From Brienomyrus brachyistius (lineage: Eukaryota; Chordata; Actinopteri; Osteoglossiformes; Mormyridae): DNA of 64,000 nucleotides. Below are positions 34,173-45,839 of this stretch, piece after piece (position 1 is the stretch's first letter; each line of letters begins with the position of its first letter). The position numbers were made by a program, and so were the translations under genes. Where the stretch lies: the NCBI RefSeq assembly GCF_023856365.1, contig NC_064542.1:22539838-22603837 (forward strand), written 5' to 3'. The notes below the pieces were generated by a model. It was not told the origin of the DNA and ran no database searches. It saw nothing but the letters and a program-made list of their open reading frames with translations.

Positions 34173-34420
34173 ATCATCCATCCATTTTCCAAACTGCTTA
34201 TCCTTCTTGGTCATGGGAGGTCCGGAGCCTATCCTGGAAGCAATGGGCACGAGGTGGGGAACAACCCAGGATGTGGGGCCAGCCCATCGCAGGGCACACT
34301 CACACACCATTCACTCACACAGGCACACCTATGGGCAATTTAGTAACTCCAATTAGCCTCAACATGTCTTTGGACTGTGGGAGGAAACCGGAGTACCCGG
34401 AGGAAACAAACTCCGCACAT
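34173..34420 (-). repeat. DANA-type SINE, minus strand
   Basis: Starts with catccatccattttccaaac (the ggat tail end), then ggtccggagcctatcctgga, cagcccatcgcagggcacac, gggcaatttagtaactccaa, gtctttggactgtgggagga. This is the full-length 4653 copy in reverse, lacking the tRNA-like head. Confidence 0.85.
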
Positions 34421-34439
34421 ATGGAACCACTCGCTATCT

Positions 34440-34540
34440 GTATGTTGTACCATGGTTGTGGGAGAATGGTACTCTGTGATGCTGTATACCTATACTGTAT
34501 GTGGATGGTATGACGATAAAACCCACTTGACTTGAGTTGA
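34440..34540 (+). repeat. Retroposon 3' end
   Basis: tgtatgttgtaccatggttg then gtatgtggatggtatgacga and taaaacccacttgacttgag. The tatgacgataaaacccacttgactt end is typical of a group of fish non-LTR retroposons. It directly abuts the SINE. Confidence 0.65.
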
Positions 34541-35598
34541 CCCTCAAAGAGTGGTCAGGGAGAAGCATCACTTTAGATAATATCATTCCTTATGCAGCTT
34601 ACATAGGCTTGTAGCACAACCTACGACCTCTGGGTTTCCTCTCCTGCGGTCAAGCTGTTCATTTTGGCACCCCCCCCCCCCCCCCCAGTCAGAAGGAGTT
34701 TTACTGGACCATACCACTGCAACTCAGAACTCACCATTTCCATCTCTCTTTTCATCATTCACTATTTCCAGTATGTTTGTTTCCCCGCATCACAAACGTT
34801 GCTTTGACTCCTTGCAGCGACATACATTTTCCCTGATGGTATCAAATAAGAACATGATCTCTGATATTCTGAATCAAAGGGAAAGCTGTGGAAAAAAACA
34901 TTATTTTTCAACAACTGCAGAAAGAGTGGGCCACAAAGTTCCCGTGTCAGTCATTTTGGATTTTGTGAACTCCCTGGATAGCCTTGCTTTGGTTCTTTAA
35001 AAATAAAATGAAATTTTTGCTGATAGCCTTTACAGGTACACTACTCACCTTCCCCTGGGTTTTTACCCAGTGGTTATTTCCACATTTTTGGATAATCAGT
35101 CTATTTATTATACAGGTTTTCATCTGTCTGTTGGTTCTATTCTTAATCTGTAAGGTCAGATGAGTCAGACACTGTTATGTTTGCCTGGCTTGTCAGGCCC
35201 CATATTTGTTCGCAGGAGAAGAATAGCACTGTTCATTATGAACTGACATTAAACGGGAAAACAGATCTGAATGTTTTCTCCGTTTCCAGCATGAATACAT
35301 ATTCTAGCTGATGATTCGCTGAGATCAGTTTATTGAAAAACTATATTACAAATAATGCCTTTATTTCAGAAGCATTCAGGTTGTGACTCTGTAAATTTTG
35401 TGAGCTTTCAGGTTCAACGGCCCGACGAAATATAAACCTCACATGCTAAATGTCTCACTGCGCAGTCGGGAATGCGATTTTCTTATTTTTATGAGAAATG
35501 CCTGTTATGGTTACTATTTTGCCGAGACAGTAACGCCCTAATTTCTTATGGTACGAGAAAACAAGTTACGTACAGCTGTACAGGGGGAACATTTTATG
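34541..35598. other. Unique DNA with a C17 tract
   Basis: C17 at 34670-34686. The remainder is AT-rich and unique. A 75-codon frame at 34773-35000 has no recognisable relative. Confidence 0.55.
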
Positions 35599-35725
35599 GT
35601 GATAAAATGGACCTGATTTGGTGCAAGAGCACGCAGTGAAGAGGTCTGGTATCTTGGCGAGGGGGACAATTAAAGACCTGGAGGGGTGTGGGGGGTTACG
35701 GTTAGGGTTAGGGGCAGTACCAGGC
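35599..35725. repeat. Low-copy repeat with telomere-like tract, copy 2
   Basis: gataaaatggacctgatttg mirrors the start of the 33913 block, and ggttagggttagggg at 35700-35714 follows about 100 bp later, as in that block. The intervening sequence is only loosely similar. Confidence 0.45.
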
Positions 35726-36835
35726 CTGGGTGAGAGGGTTATCTGTCTTGTGGGCACCAGGAATTATGCAGACAGAGAACACACCAGTAAAAAAGTCAGA
35801 AGGGGTTTCCCCTTTACCTCCATTTCAGAATTTCCATCAATCCTCATACATCCAGCCTGAGTGTGATTGGACCAACCAAGGGAAGGGCGTGGCCAAATCC
35901 TTTTCTAGACAAAAACAGCACATTAGCTAAACCAGCACCAGATAGGTCATTAGCTGTAGAAGAAAGATCAGAAGGGGCTGTCATCTGCAAGTCGAGAACT
36001 TCAGGGCGGCTTGCTGAGAGAGTCACACGTTTAGCGCCGTCGCTAACCCGGCCTGTTTGTCATCCTCCCTTTCATATACGCTGGAAAAAATTAGCAGCGC
36101 GTCAGGGCAGCAATTAAGCGGCGACGCTGACAGCGTGTGGCGTATTCCTGGTGCTCTCCAGCAGAAGGACCGTGGCAGCACGCTGCGATCTGTCCGGCTA
36201 ATTAGCCTGTCCATCTGCCGGCTCGCAGCGCGGCTTGTCGCACGCTGCCCCACGAGCCAGCTCGCTTAATGGGGTCTTTGAGGGCTCCTGTCCCTCGTTT
36301 AAGATGCAGACCTTAAAGATGCAGAACAGCAGCCGACCATATGTGTCTTCAGAGGACCCTTCAGTGCTGCTCCAAGCGACTTTTTACTTTCTTACTTAGC
36401 ACTTGTATCGTACGTGACTTTAGCAACATTAGCTGGAGGGATTTTTTAGCTGCGAGGTTTCATACAGAATATATTTCCTATATTTCCCGATCATTGACCT
36501 GGTCAGCAGGTCTGCTCCCCCCCCCCTCAAATCCATAGTGTGATGATACCCAAGGCAATTCTTAGAGCAATGTTGCCGGTCACTGTCGCTGACCAATGCT
36601 GCTAGGACACTTTCCTATTGATATTGAGCAACAAATTTATATTTGAAAAACTTTGATTGGCAGCTTTTTGCAATAAATCAGATCCAGAGGAGACCTTTGT
36701 TTCACCTGGTTGGCAGCTGCCCAGCAACATCGCACTAAAACTTCCTGTGCATCATCACCTTTAGACTGTGTCCCCTTTTATACTTTCCTCTTGAAAGTGC
36801 ATCATTGAGTATTTTGGCTGCATTTTAGTCTGTCT
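35726..36835. other. Unique DNA with a CpG-bearing stretch
   Basis: 36000-36260 is richer in CpG (gttagcgccgtcgctaaccc, ctcgcagcgcggcttgtcgc), giving frames on both strands that shadow each other. C10 near 36517-36526. No promoter elements are certain. Confidence 0.5.
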
Positions 36836-36972
36836 TATGTCTGTGTGTTATGCGTCCATGTCTCAATATCTTACATATTTATACTCTATTTATTGCAGTT
36901 TCTTTGCACTGCGACCAACGAGACAGACATTTCACCTCAGTGTGTGACCTGTGTGTCATATAACTGAAGATG
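36836..36972 (+). repeat. Retroposon 3'-end remnant
   Basis: atatttatactctatttatt then gcactgcgaccaacgagaca and gacatttcacctcagtgtgt resemble the AT-rich 3' region and aatttcact...tg end at 21945-22225 and 34440-34540. Diverged. Confidence 0.4.
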
Positions 36973-37844
36973 GCATGAAAGATACTGTGGTTTAGCTCGT
37001 CTAGAGTGTGTCAGAGGAAGCTCGGCTCAGCGGGAGAGGCAGGCTTTGTACAAAATGCCAGGCCACGGAGGACGTCTGGCACGCACACACTTTGACATGC
37101 CCAGGGAGTTGTCAGTTTGACCCCGCCGGAGGAGTTCCCTTGTGAGCGAAGATCCCTGTGACCCGCTAACTGGGACCTTGGAGACGCCATAGCACCTGTG
37201 AAATGTTCCCACACACCTCATCGGCATTAAGAGCGTGATGATTCCAGGTTGTAGACGGGAATCTCCTGGGTAAAACCTTATACTCGGAGCAGTGCGGTCC
37301 TTGTCAGCTGGTCCCATCAGGACGCGGGTGTAGGCACAAATCCCGCCCTCAGCTTTGGGGGCGCCTCCGAATCGCAGCTAATGATCAATTTGCAGGTATC
37401 AGAAAGCAGACGTCTGCCATGTGATTCCTTGCGGAATCGCCCCACCACCCTCATCACCGGCGACGCCCAGACGTCAGGTTCACCGCCGCTGATGCAATGA
37501 CAGCTGTCTGCTCCGGTGACAATGTTACGCTCCCAGCTTGCGATAAGCAACATTTCTGTTGTCAACCACTACATTGCGCCAATGTGGCCTCATGGACTAA
37601 CAACATCTCCTTCTTTGTCATATCCTTACGGTGCCTGTTTCTTCATGGGTGCTTCTGCAGTAGCATTGAACCTTAGATGATTTAGGCTTGGAGTCGTTTG
37701 CCATTTTCCCTTCAGATTATTATTGGTTTGCAGACCAACACTCCTACAGCCCCGTGCTGCTCCAACCAACACTCTCATGCTATTTAATTAACCAGATTGA
37801 GAGGGATACTGCTGAATACAGAAAATCAAGCACGACTACTTCAA
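36973..37844. other. Unique non-coding DNA
   Basis: No gene or repeat. The frames at 37011-37317 and 37317-37565 (minus strand) show no known domain. Confidence 0.55.
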
Positions 37845-37908
37845 GAAATCGAACCGGCGACCGATTAATTGCAAACTCAATTCATTGACCACTACATTTC
37901 CTGCTGAC
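37845..37908 (-). repeat. tRNA-derived SINE head
   Basis: The minus strand reads gtcagcaggaaatgtagtgg (A-box region), then ggtcgccggttcgatttctt (B box). Further SINE body may extend to 37790, but no tail can be recognised. Confidence 0.6.
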
Positions 37909-38427
37909 TTATAAAGAAAAACAAAAAAACGAACCTGATTGTAGTGATTAAGTATGGTCTCTAGAAATCTGCACGCTTACAAAAAATTAATTCACCTTCA
38001 CTCTAACAGTTTTAAAAACACAAGAATATGTCTAATTAAATGAAGAAATCTCACCAAATGATTCTATTAATTTGTCTGTCCTCTTCGGTTAGTCTTTCCG
38101 TTAGCCGACGTGATCCTGATGTGAGCTGTCTGGGTTGTTTAGCATCGTTAAATGTGCTCTCGGGCTCGTATAGACGGAATGACGAACGGTTCCGACACTT
38201 GAAGCACCCAGAAGATGAAAATGAGCTTATTATCGAGGCAGGAACCTAGAAAGGCATCAAGGAGGCACTGGGAACTGCAGCTGGTTTTAGAAAGAAATAT
38301 TTACTGTGTGGGTTTTCAGAACATCTGCTGCTTATATACCATTAAACATTCATGCGGAGCAGCATATATATATTAATATTTATCTGATACACACATGCAT
38401 ATGTAAAGTTTTTCTTGTACATGCTTA
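37909..38427. other. Unique non-coding DNA
   Basis: AT-rich, no gene. An atatatattaatatttatct stretch is at 38364-38384. Confidence 0.55.
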
Positions 38428-38603
38428 TGTGTGTGTGACTCAGCAGGTTACAGCACTCTGTGCTCCACAAGGTCACTGGGTAAAATCCCTGCTTTGGTAG
38501 CGTGATGTCACCACTGCTCCCTTGAGCAAGGCCTTCATCTCCGGCTCTCACTTTGTTTTCTTATATGCATGTAGCTTTGGATAAAAGTGTTTGATAATTA
38601 AAC
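38428..38603 (+). repeat. tRNA-derived SINE, near full length
   Basis: gtgactcagcaggttacagc (A box), caaggtcactgggtaaaatc (B box), cccttgagcaaggccttcat (typical body) and gctttggataaaagtgtttg then ataattaaacg (tail). One of the clearest members of the group here. Confidence 0.85.
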
Positions 38604-40814
38604 GTGGGTGAGAATATTTATAAAGATTACATAAAATGCAATAGCTTATAACAACTACTGATCACGAATCCCTCAGGTTCAGGGCCATACGTAAACTGCG
38701 AACTCCTACACTCCGAAGATCGTAGACCAACATTGGGAACACGATCACCATGTGGGTGTTCAGACGTTGGGCTCAGAGGTATGATGTCCGTAGAGACATG
38801 GCTACTGCAAATTTAAAGGGAGATGGATCATCATCAGCTTTGTCGTCCTCGGAGTCTGCTTAAAGGTCTCCCGTACGGTGCACGTTGTCCAGGAAATGAG
38901 TGAACGTGCAGCTTGAACCGATTTCCAATTAGTGAAGAGCACATTGCCATTTGCAGACAGAGGAACAGGAATAGACGCGTAATTAAAGTTAGCCCCTGAA
39001 CCTCGGAGCCAGAGGCTTCTGCTCTGCGTGATGTTGGACTTTTTTAAGCTTTGTTTTGATTTCACAACTATCATAATAGCAAAATTAGTGCAAGGTCTTC
39101 CATGTATTCATATAGAGAAATATTCAGCACAGGTTTGGTTTGGAGGAATTCAGTTTTCAATAAAATCAGAGATTGCTTTCCAGTGTAACAGAAGGTGGCC
39201 GTCATTCTGGAGATGTCTGCGCGAAGGCTACACGAACTGGGCGGAACTTCAAATCTCAGCCGTCATGGTCACTAAAGGTAAAGGTTGAAGGGTGTCATTG
39301 TTTTCTGTGAAATATCATACATGGTCCTGGACTTTTCTCAAAAAACACTGAATCACTGCAGAAAAATGTATAAACGTAACATTCTGGATTAGCATTAGCT
39401 CATGTCTGTGAGATTTCACATTTTAAGACCAACAGGGAATCCTCAATATCACTCCAGGATGTCTATCCTGTGTGACGTTTCCCAGCAGCACACACCTGTA
39501 AATCAATATAGATAGGCAGTTAATATAGTTAAATAAAGATTAAGATTATTTAAATCTAATTTTAAAATCCGCCATCTACCTGCGTATGTCAACAAAGCTG
39601 CGTGTGGTGACTCTCTCCCCCCCCCCCTGCCAAAGGGTCTGCTCATCATGAAGTGTTTATCTCCAAAGAATGAAGGCATGAGGTCTAACGTCGATCTGAA
39701 TATCTCAGCCATTTTTATTGGATGATGAACAGAAGCATGTGATGGCAGGTATCCAATGGAGTGGATTTAATGTTTATGGGAGGTGGTGCCATAAAAATGA
39801 CTGATCAGCATCAGCAATGGGAAAATACAGAGGAAAAGTGGGTCAGACACCGTCTGTAAGAACCTTGGCCCTAATTTTTTTGCTTCCCTGATTTTTGAGT
39901 TCTGACCCTAAGCATCCTAATGCCTCCTTTTGTTTAAATAGGTGATTTATTTTACATTGCTAGTTATCATCCTTTTGTCTTGCCTACATGTACCTGTCCA
40001 GGCTAATAATTAAGTCCACAGACCTCATCTAATGCTTTGCAAGGTAAACACAACTTAAAAACAATTTGGAAGCTATTGTTAGAGATAATTAGTGTTAATT
40101 TCGATAACTCAATGAGCTGGCAATTCGCATTAAAGCCTTTAATTCAGGGGGTCGGAAGCGAAGTGTCTCTGCACTAATGCAGTTAGCCGAGGCAGCTGGA
40201 CAACGGCGATGGTCACGTGACCAGGAGGGGAATGTGGGCGTCTTACGCCTGTCTGAGGGCTAGGTGGCAGATCCAGTATGACAGAGGAGGTAGACAGGAC
40301 ACCACAGGGTAGCTCACCACACATGCTTTGTTTTATCTGTCGGAGATGGGGGTCTGTCTACTGGCCCGGAGAGGCCGGCGTACATTCAGATGTCAACAAC
40401 ACCGATGGTTTGCGAGGGGAGAAAACAAATATGGCAAGGTTAAAAAAAATATGTCTTATCTTGAGCGCAAACATTGACAAGGTTTCAAGCTAGTCCAGCT
40501 GCAAGCTGAAACAATTGTGTTTTTCTCCAGGAGCAAAATAAACACACTTTTACATGACTGCTTTTTTTTTTCCGTCCAGGCTGACAGTAAATCTTGTCGA
40601 CCACATATGTGTCCCATATCATTTAGATGGGTGACAGTAACAGTGTCTTACTTGAAATTAGTAAGGCACTTTTCTCACACTGCACAAGGCCAAACAAACA
40701 AGTAAATGATTTTATTCTTTCTTTTCTTCTTTCTCGTTTGCTAATACTACCGTCTAGTCCAAACTTTTGCACTTGTTTAACCAAAATCTTTTCCAAAGCA
40801 TTGTGCAATTTAGA
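38604..40814. other. Unique non-coding DNA
   Basis: No gene or RNA. Homopolymers: C11 near 39608-39618, T10 near 40563-40571. taattagtgttaatttcgat near 40088 is TAAT-rich. Frames of 60-119 codons are unconvincing; that at 40623-40982 minus overlaps the SINE. Confidence 0.55.
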
Positions 40815-40963
40815 AGCCAGGGTCAGCCAGACCCTGGAGCAGCAGGGAAGTAAGGGCCTTGCTAAGGAGCCCAATGGCAAGATTTTTCTGCTAACCCCTG
40901 GTTTTGAACCAGCAACATTCTGATCGCGGGCACAGCTTCCTACCCAGGCACACTGCCACCCAC
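40815..40963 (-). repeat. tRNA-derived SINE, minus strand
   Basis: The minus strand reads ggtggcagtgtgcctgggta, atgttgctggttcaaaacca (B box), gctccttagcaaggccctta, ttccctgctgctccagggtc. Head and body are clear; the final tail is missing. Confidence 0.75.
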
Positions 40964-41451
40964 GCAGCATCTTACCCTGCACTGCCAGTGATGGCAGGGT
41001 TTCTTGTCGCGGCCAGACGTTTCCTGGTGCGCGTATGACTCGACACGGTCGATTTGCCCGCTAGGGCCTATCCCGCTGAGGGGGCGCGTCCGGTATGGGA
41101 CTGTTTCCTGCCAAATCATTAAAGAATACAGATGATAGCGGCTTAAACAGACCGAGGACGCGGGGAGCTCAGTCAAACACAGGTTTAATGAATCCCCAAA
41201 AAAATGCTGACTGAATTTCATTATAATATTTTTGCATGGTTGAGGGGGATTGTTATCAAGCTCGTTTATTCCACTTCCTGCATGCTGTCCATTTTTTGTG
41301 GATTTTTCAGTTGCCCCTGAGTGATGCCATCCATGCTTTTCTTGCTTTTGTTTTCTTTCATTCAGCATCCTAGACAATTTCGCCATTAACACGGTGCTGT
41401 GACTCATCTCATGACTCTTTTTGGACGCATAACCGGCTTTATGGTTACTTT

Positions 41452-41454
<3 letters not shown>
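40964..41454. other. Unique non-coding DNA
   Basis: 41030-41100 has several CpG. Nothing recognisable. The 192-codon minus frame reaching 41518 reads through the CA repeat and is rejected. Confidence 0.5.
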
Positions 41455-41484
<30 letters not shown>

Positions 41485-41485
41485 G

Positions 41486-41517
<32 letters not shown>

Positions 41518-41520
41518 CAC
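41455..41520. repeat. (CA)n microsatellite
   Basis: About 32 CA units with two single-base interruptions (aag at ~41484 and cg at ~41511). Confidence 0.95.
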
Positions 41521-41539
41521 TGTCGTTTAAATAAACTAA

Positions 41540-41705
41540 ATAAATAGCTAGCGAGAGGCGTAAGCAGATGCTAGCTAGCTTCTTAGCAGAACATGCTGCT
41601 TAAGTATCTCCTACAAAAGAAAGGTGTGTATTTAATACTTAGTGTAGTGACTGTTTCTAAGCTTGGGAACCCCACTGAAATGCGTGGTCTGAGTGGTGGT
41701 GAAGT
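41540..41705 (+). repeat. Dispersed repeat family A, copy 4
   Basis: From aataaatagctagcgagagg through gcgtaagcagatgctagcta, gcagaacatgctgcttaagt, tatttaatacttagtgtagt, gactgtttc to aaatgcgtggtctgagtggt. It is flanked on both sides by dinucleotide repeats (CA before, TG after). It lacks the MITE seen in the 6.1 kb copy, though both share the ctcgctagctatttatt end. Confidence 0.7.
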
Positions 41706-41742
41706 GTCTCGTGGCTTCTGGTGATGAATCCCCAGCAGTTAC

Positions 41743-41743
<1 letters not shown>

Positions 41744-41789
<46 letters not shown>

Positions 41790-41791
41790 GG
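41744..41791. repeat. (TG)n followed by G18
   Basis: About 14 TG units run directly into 18 G (41774-41791). With the upstream CA tract it brackets family A copy 4. Confidence 0.9.
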
Positions 41792-42454
41792 TATGTGGGG
41801 GGAGGTTCAGTGACTTTCTCACGATTTCTCACATCATTACCATTGCCCCAGTGCCTTCTGGGAATGTCCCCCCGCCTGTTTGCCCTCTCTGCGTAGATAG
41901 GGCTTGGGATCTGTGAACTTGCAAATTTGCTTCTTTCCCCAGGGGGATTCTGGGATTGTGTGTATTTGTCAGCACTGTAAACTGACCCTTTCAGTTACGC
42001 CGCATGAGTAATCGCTAAGAGACCTCCTGGTCCATTACGGCATGAGGTGTGGAGCGTGAACGCACACTTTCAACCCTACCCTCTCCCCAACCCTCACCCC
42101 TGAGCCCCAATCCATGCTCTGGGTTATTGTGCTTCACGGGCAAAGTGGATGGACTTAATGACTGTAACTCTGCCTCCATTCCTTCCATATGATGACCATC
42201 TTTGCGCCATCACTTGTTGTGCAAATGTGTGTCTTGCGCTGCTGTAATCTTCAGTATTTTACGGAAGGTTGGTTTTCCCCGACTGCCCATGTATTGACTG
42301 CACTGCCAAGTGACTCCCCTGGACAGCGTTCTCATCCCCACAATCTGCGCTTGCTTTTCCGAGTGGTCGGCAGAGCTTAGGCTCCAGCGCATCAGGTGAC
42401 TCGCACACATGCCAGCTAACTATTTACCTTTTATTCATTTATACGCCTTGATAT
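41792..42454. other. Unique non-coding DNA
   Basis: No gene or repeat recognised. Short antiparallel frames at 42189-42410 are chance overlaps. Confidence 0.55.
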
Positions 42455-42592
42455 GTAAATGTGTGCAGTGTGATGAGCTGCCATCCCATCCAGGGCGTAG
42501 CCCAGCCTTGTGGGTGATAGATTCCAGGCCCCAGTCACCCTGACCAGGAGAAGAAGATGGATGGATGGATGGATGGATGGATGGATGGATGA
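42455..42592 (+). repeat. DANA-type SINE tail with (GGAT)n
   Basis: gtgtgatgagctgccatccc, gtagcccagccttgtgggtg and ggccccagtcaccctgacca are followed by nine ggat units (42557-42590). The copy is strongly 5' truncated. The (ggat)n tract encodes the WMDG repeats at the start of the 272-codon frame. Confidence 0.75.
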
Positions 42593-43029
42593 TATTTTAA
42601 TAGTTGAGCTCCTAACTGAAAAGCTCCCCATTTCACACATGGGTTGCTGCCAGCACTGCTTTCTGTACAGATGCCCAGATGAACTGGAACTGCTCACCAC
42701 TTCTGTAGCTCTGTTAAATTATACCCTTTTGTTACAAGATGCACATTTTTTTCCTGGGTGTTTATACATTCATTTTTGTTCTGAACTTCAATTAAAAGGA
42801 CTGCCTGCTGGAACTATCGGCAGAAAAGTCATCTGTAGAAAATCACTTGAGACAAAGTTTTCCTTTGCTTCTACTGGGATTTTCAGCATTACGACGATTC
42901 TAAAACTGCCGCAAAGTCTCGCCGTGGCCGGTGTCACATGGTGTCACATGGTGTCACAGTGTCCTCAGCAGGCAGCTAAGTGTCACCTCCAATTCCCACA
43001 CTCCCGAAGCTTCCCAAATGTCCGCTGTT
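42593..43029. other. Unique DNA with a 10-bp tandem repeat
   Basis: gtgtcacatg is repeated three times (last copy imperfect) at 42931-42958. Otherwise nothing recognised. Confidence 0.55.
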
Positions 43030-43265
43030 CCCCCACCGAGTGTCGGGGACATGACGTTTCCCCAGCGGCACGATTTCGCACTCGCCGCGGTGATGCCGTC
43101 CCTCATGGCGAGTCGCAGGCCGCGCTGGGCGTCCCGCCCTCACGCCGGGGCGGCTGGCGCTGTCACACACGTCCTCGCGAGCGCGTTTTGTGCCGGAGCA
43201 CTTTTAACGCTTCGCCTGCCCGTGCGCTTGCCGCGTTTAACCAGGCAGCTCGGTCGCGTTCCACT
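43030..43265. promoter_or_regulatory. Small CpG-rich block
   Basis: CpG is very frequent (ctcgccgcggtgatgccgtc, gtcctcgcgagcgcgttttg, gcttgccgcgtttaaccagg), in contrast to surrounding DNA, so the block may be unmethylated in the germ line. No TATA, initiator or first exon can be identified. It may be a regulatory CpG island or an orphan promoter. Confidence 0.4.
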
Positions 43266-43289
43266 GCCAGCAAACCCCAAGATTATCTG

Positions 43290-43690
43290 ACTTTACACAC
43301 CCAGTCGCTCTTAATTACCCACCCATGATGCCCCGTTTGACAGAATAATTAAACAAACAGCCCTGCAAAGTACCTTTATTAGTGCCAGGTAGTACTGCAT
43401 GTTCCTCTCCTCCTTTCCGGGCTGAGAATTTGAAGCCATTTTTAATTATCCATTGGACAATATTGTATTAACTTTCCTGGGACAGACTTTTCTCCCCCGA
43501 AAAATAATGGCCTAAATGGACTCTCCTGACCTTATTCGTACAGGATCACTTCAATATTTGCCAGCCCCTATAATTTTCTATATTTCCCTGCATATAAATC
43601 TTAATTAAATTTTATTAATGTAGCTCCCGGTAATATGCAGAAGAAATTACACCACAGAATTTAATTAAAAATAGAAAAAAAATGAATAAA
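43290..43690. promoter_or_regulatory. Candidate conserved non-coding element
   Basis: About 400 bp without repeats or long tracts. It is dense in TAAT/ATTA cores (ctcttaattacccaccc, gacagaataattaaacaaac, ccatttttaattatccattg, aatcttaattaaattttatt, gaatttaattaaaaatag). It lies right next to the CpG block, a pairing seen at developmental regulatory loci. Inference only. Confidence 0.4.
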
Positions 43691-43849
43691 CAAGCCCGCC
43701 ATACAATGATATAGCCATGAAACTTCACCAGCTGCCCTTTGCTCGATGGCATGTAGTATAAACACAGAGGTTTCTCTCAGGTCCAGATGATACTCTGGGT
43801 TCAGGTACAGTCCCAGGAAAGGTCCGGGTTCCAAGTTCAAGTCTGTGAT

Positions 43850-43965
43850 AAGATTAGATAAAGTATATTGCTCTACGGGGGAAATTCTGGTGCATACAGC
43901 AGTGAGGTACGTACTGTAACAAACAAAACAAGACATAGTGCAGAGACAGTGCAGGCAAATTAGTG
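43850..43965 (-). repeat. LINE-type 3' end
   Basis: gattagataaagtatattgc then ctacgggggaaattctggtg and catacagcagtgagg. On the minus strand it ends as caatatactttatctaatc, as in fish LINE 3' ends (gggatcaataaagta). A related piece is at 58030. Confidence 0.5.
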
Positions 43966-44624
43966 TGCATAGTACACAAACGGAACAGGAAGTGCTAGTG
44001 TCATGGTGTCAGCACTTTGGTGACCGTAGTTTGACTGGATCATGGTATCGAAGGCGAGATCACTTATGAACGGTCGGCCTCGGTCACCGTACCATGTGCC
44101 AAGTGCTAAGACAGATGGCATTGGGGCCGTGTTTGCGATTCTGCCACAGAGAATACACAATGCAGCCTCAGGTCCCACACTGCACAACGCCCCCCCCCCC
44201 CCCCCCCCCACAATCCCCATCCATGCTCCTGAGCGCTACGCCCACTCAGCGGCCTGGCCCCTCGTGCGTCGCCACGGCCATTGGGGGCAGCTTCCCCACG
44301 CTGGGGGCTCACTGCGGACGGCCCCTTTCTCCCTTGACGCATCTTTGACGCAGCAGGCTGAGATGAACTATCCGAGCACCAGACTGCGTCGCCAGGCTAG
44401 AACACTAGGCTACTGCTCCCAAGTTTATAGCCGCCGCCTTGTAATAGTAATGAAAATGAAACTTTCTTTGCCATTTGCAAAAATGCCGGTACATTAGAGT
44501 GTGGTACTTTTCACACATCCCATCAAGCTCTCCTTTTTCAGAGCGTGAGGCGCGGGGTCTGAGCGCAAGGTCAGCATTTATCCGGCTGCCTTGGTAACAT
44601 TTTCGGGGGCGTTAAGGATCTCGC
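43966..44624. other. Unique DNA with a C20 tract
   Basis: C20 at 44190-44209. The 151-, 84- and 78-codon frames here all cross the C tract and are rejected. 44225-44345 is GC-rich. Confidence 0.5.
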
Positions 44625-44730
44625 TGAAAAGCTCAACAGAGATGTGACTGTTCTGCCAAGGACAGGATTTCAACCAGCGATTTTCTGACCATGGGAACAG
44701 AAGACTAAGCGGCTGAGCCATACACTGCCC
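44625..44730 (-). repeat. tRNA-derived SINE head
   Basis: The minus strand reads ggggcagtgtatggctcagc (A box), aatcgctggttgaaatcctg (B box). The tail is missing; a C-rich run (about 44735-44747) follows on the plus strand. Confidence 0.65.
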
Positions 44731-45839
44731 CTTCTCCCCCCCCCCCCTTTGACTTCTGTTTATGTTTGCCTAGACATTCCCAAGATGTCCGATCTGCAAT
44801 CTGACAAGAAGCAAAGTGTAAGAGAGACAGAGGTGTTGAACAAGATAAGTGTCCCTGGGTGAAAAACCTCGGATTCACCCTGAAAGCGTGACGCAGGTGG
44901 ACTAAAGGTGTCTGCTAGGTAATGAGGGTCGGAAAAACAAGAGCTGGATTCTGGATAATTCCACTGGGATAATTAGTGGTGTGTCGCGAGGTCAAGATGC
45001 TGGGGGTGACCCCCCTCCCCATGACCCCGATGCACATTCACATCCCCGAAATTCATCTCCCAGCATCCACTCTCTATGCACCATGAGGTTCCACACCAGT
45101 ATCTCCGACTCGGAATGGCATTGGCTCTGTCTGCTTTGTAAGTCCGCGTTGGGATTTCCTACCTGGCGACTCAGCAGGCAATATGGCCGCCAGAAACGAA
45201 AAGGTTCTGGAGAATGAAAAAAAAAACAAAAAAGAAAAATGAAAACGGACAGTTTATAAATATCTGGGATAATCCCAGTATGAGGGATAATATGCATAAT
45301 GTGCAAAAGATAAAATATCTGTACTGATGCTGTGGTTTTGCTTTGGCTCTGTATTGAGAAATGGGAGTGGAATCTCCGGCTGATTTCCCATCATGCTTTG
45401 GGGACGAGCCCATATTCTAATTACTCTCTTCAGATTCGCAGCGTTCTTGCGGCTGATTGGCAGAATGACAGCCCTAATTACTCCCCTTATACCCAACGTC
45501 CTAGGATGGATTCCCAGGCTAATAAGTTGATTAGAGCCTCTCTTCAAGTTACCCAACAAGAGTTTGCGGGAGTCAAAGTCTTGATTAAATCTTTAAATCC
45601 GGATTAAGTTTTGACAGAAGACGTCAAGGGTTGTCTAGAAAGTGGCATACAGGTTCCTGAAGAATTGACATTGATTGTCAAATATTAATGGCATAAATTA
45701 CAGGCTCCATGATATCTCCATTCTTCCGTATTGTACATCCACATCAATTAAAATATGGCTCCATCTTCACAAAGTGGGTTTTCAAGTTGTGCTTCCAAAG
45801 TGCCCAAGGTACATAAATAATCAATACGGCCTTGGTAAA
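44731..45839. other. Unique non-coding DNA
   Basis: A9 near 45219-45227. Open frames of up to 104 codons on both strands at 44981-45607 have no recognisable relatives. No repeats identified. Confidence 0.55.

Noticed and set aside
34061..34513. 150-codon plus-strand frame
   Set aside because: It covers a telomere-like tract, a minus-strand SINE and a retroposon tail.
15980..38603. tRNA genes, suggested by good A and B boxes at 15980, 32720-32794, 38428 and others
   Set aside because: Each is followed by a SINE body and fish-type tail, and acceptor and anticodon stems do not pair well by eye. They are SINE heads, not tRNA genes.
40940..41518. 192-codon minus-strand frame
   Set aside because: Its start is the translated (CA)n microsatellite (Cys/Val repeats) and its end runs into a SINE.
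42510..43328. 272-codon plus-strand frame, the longest in the window
   Set aside because: It starts in a DANA-type SINE tail and its (ggat)n repeat (giving WMDG repeats), crosses unique DNA and ends in a CpG-rich block. No domain is recognisable.
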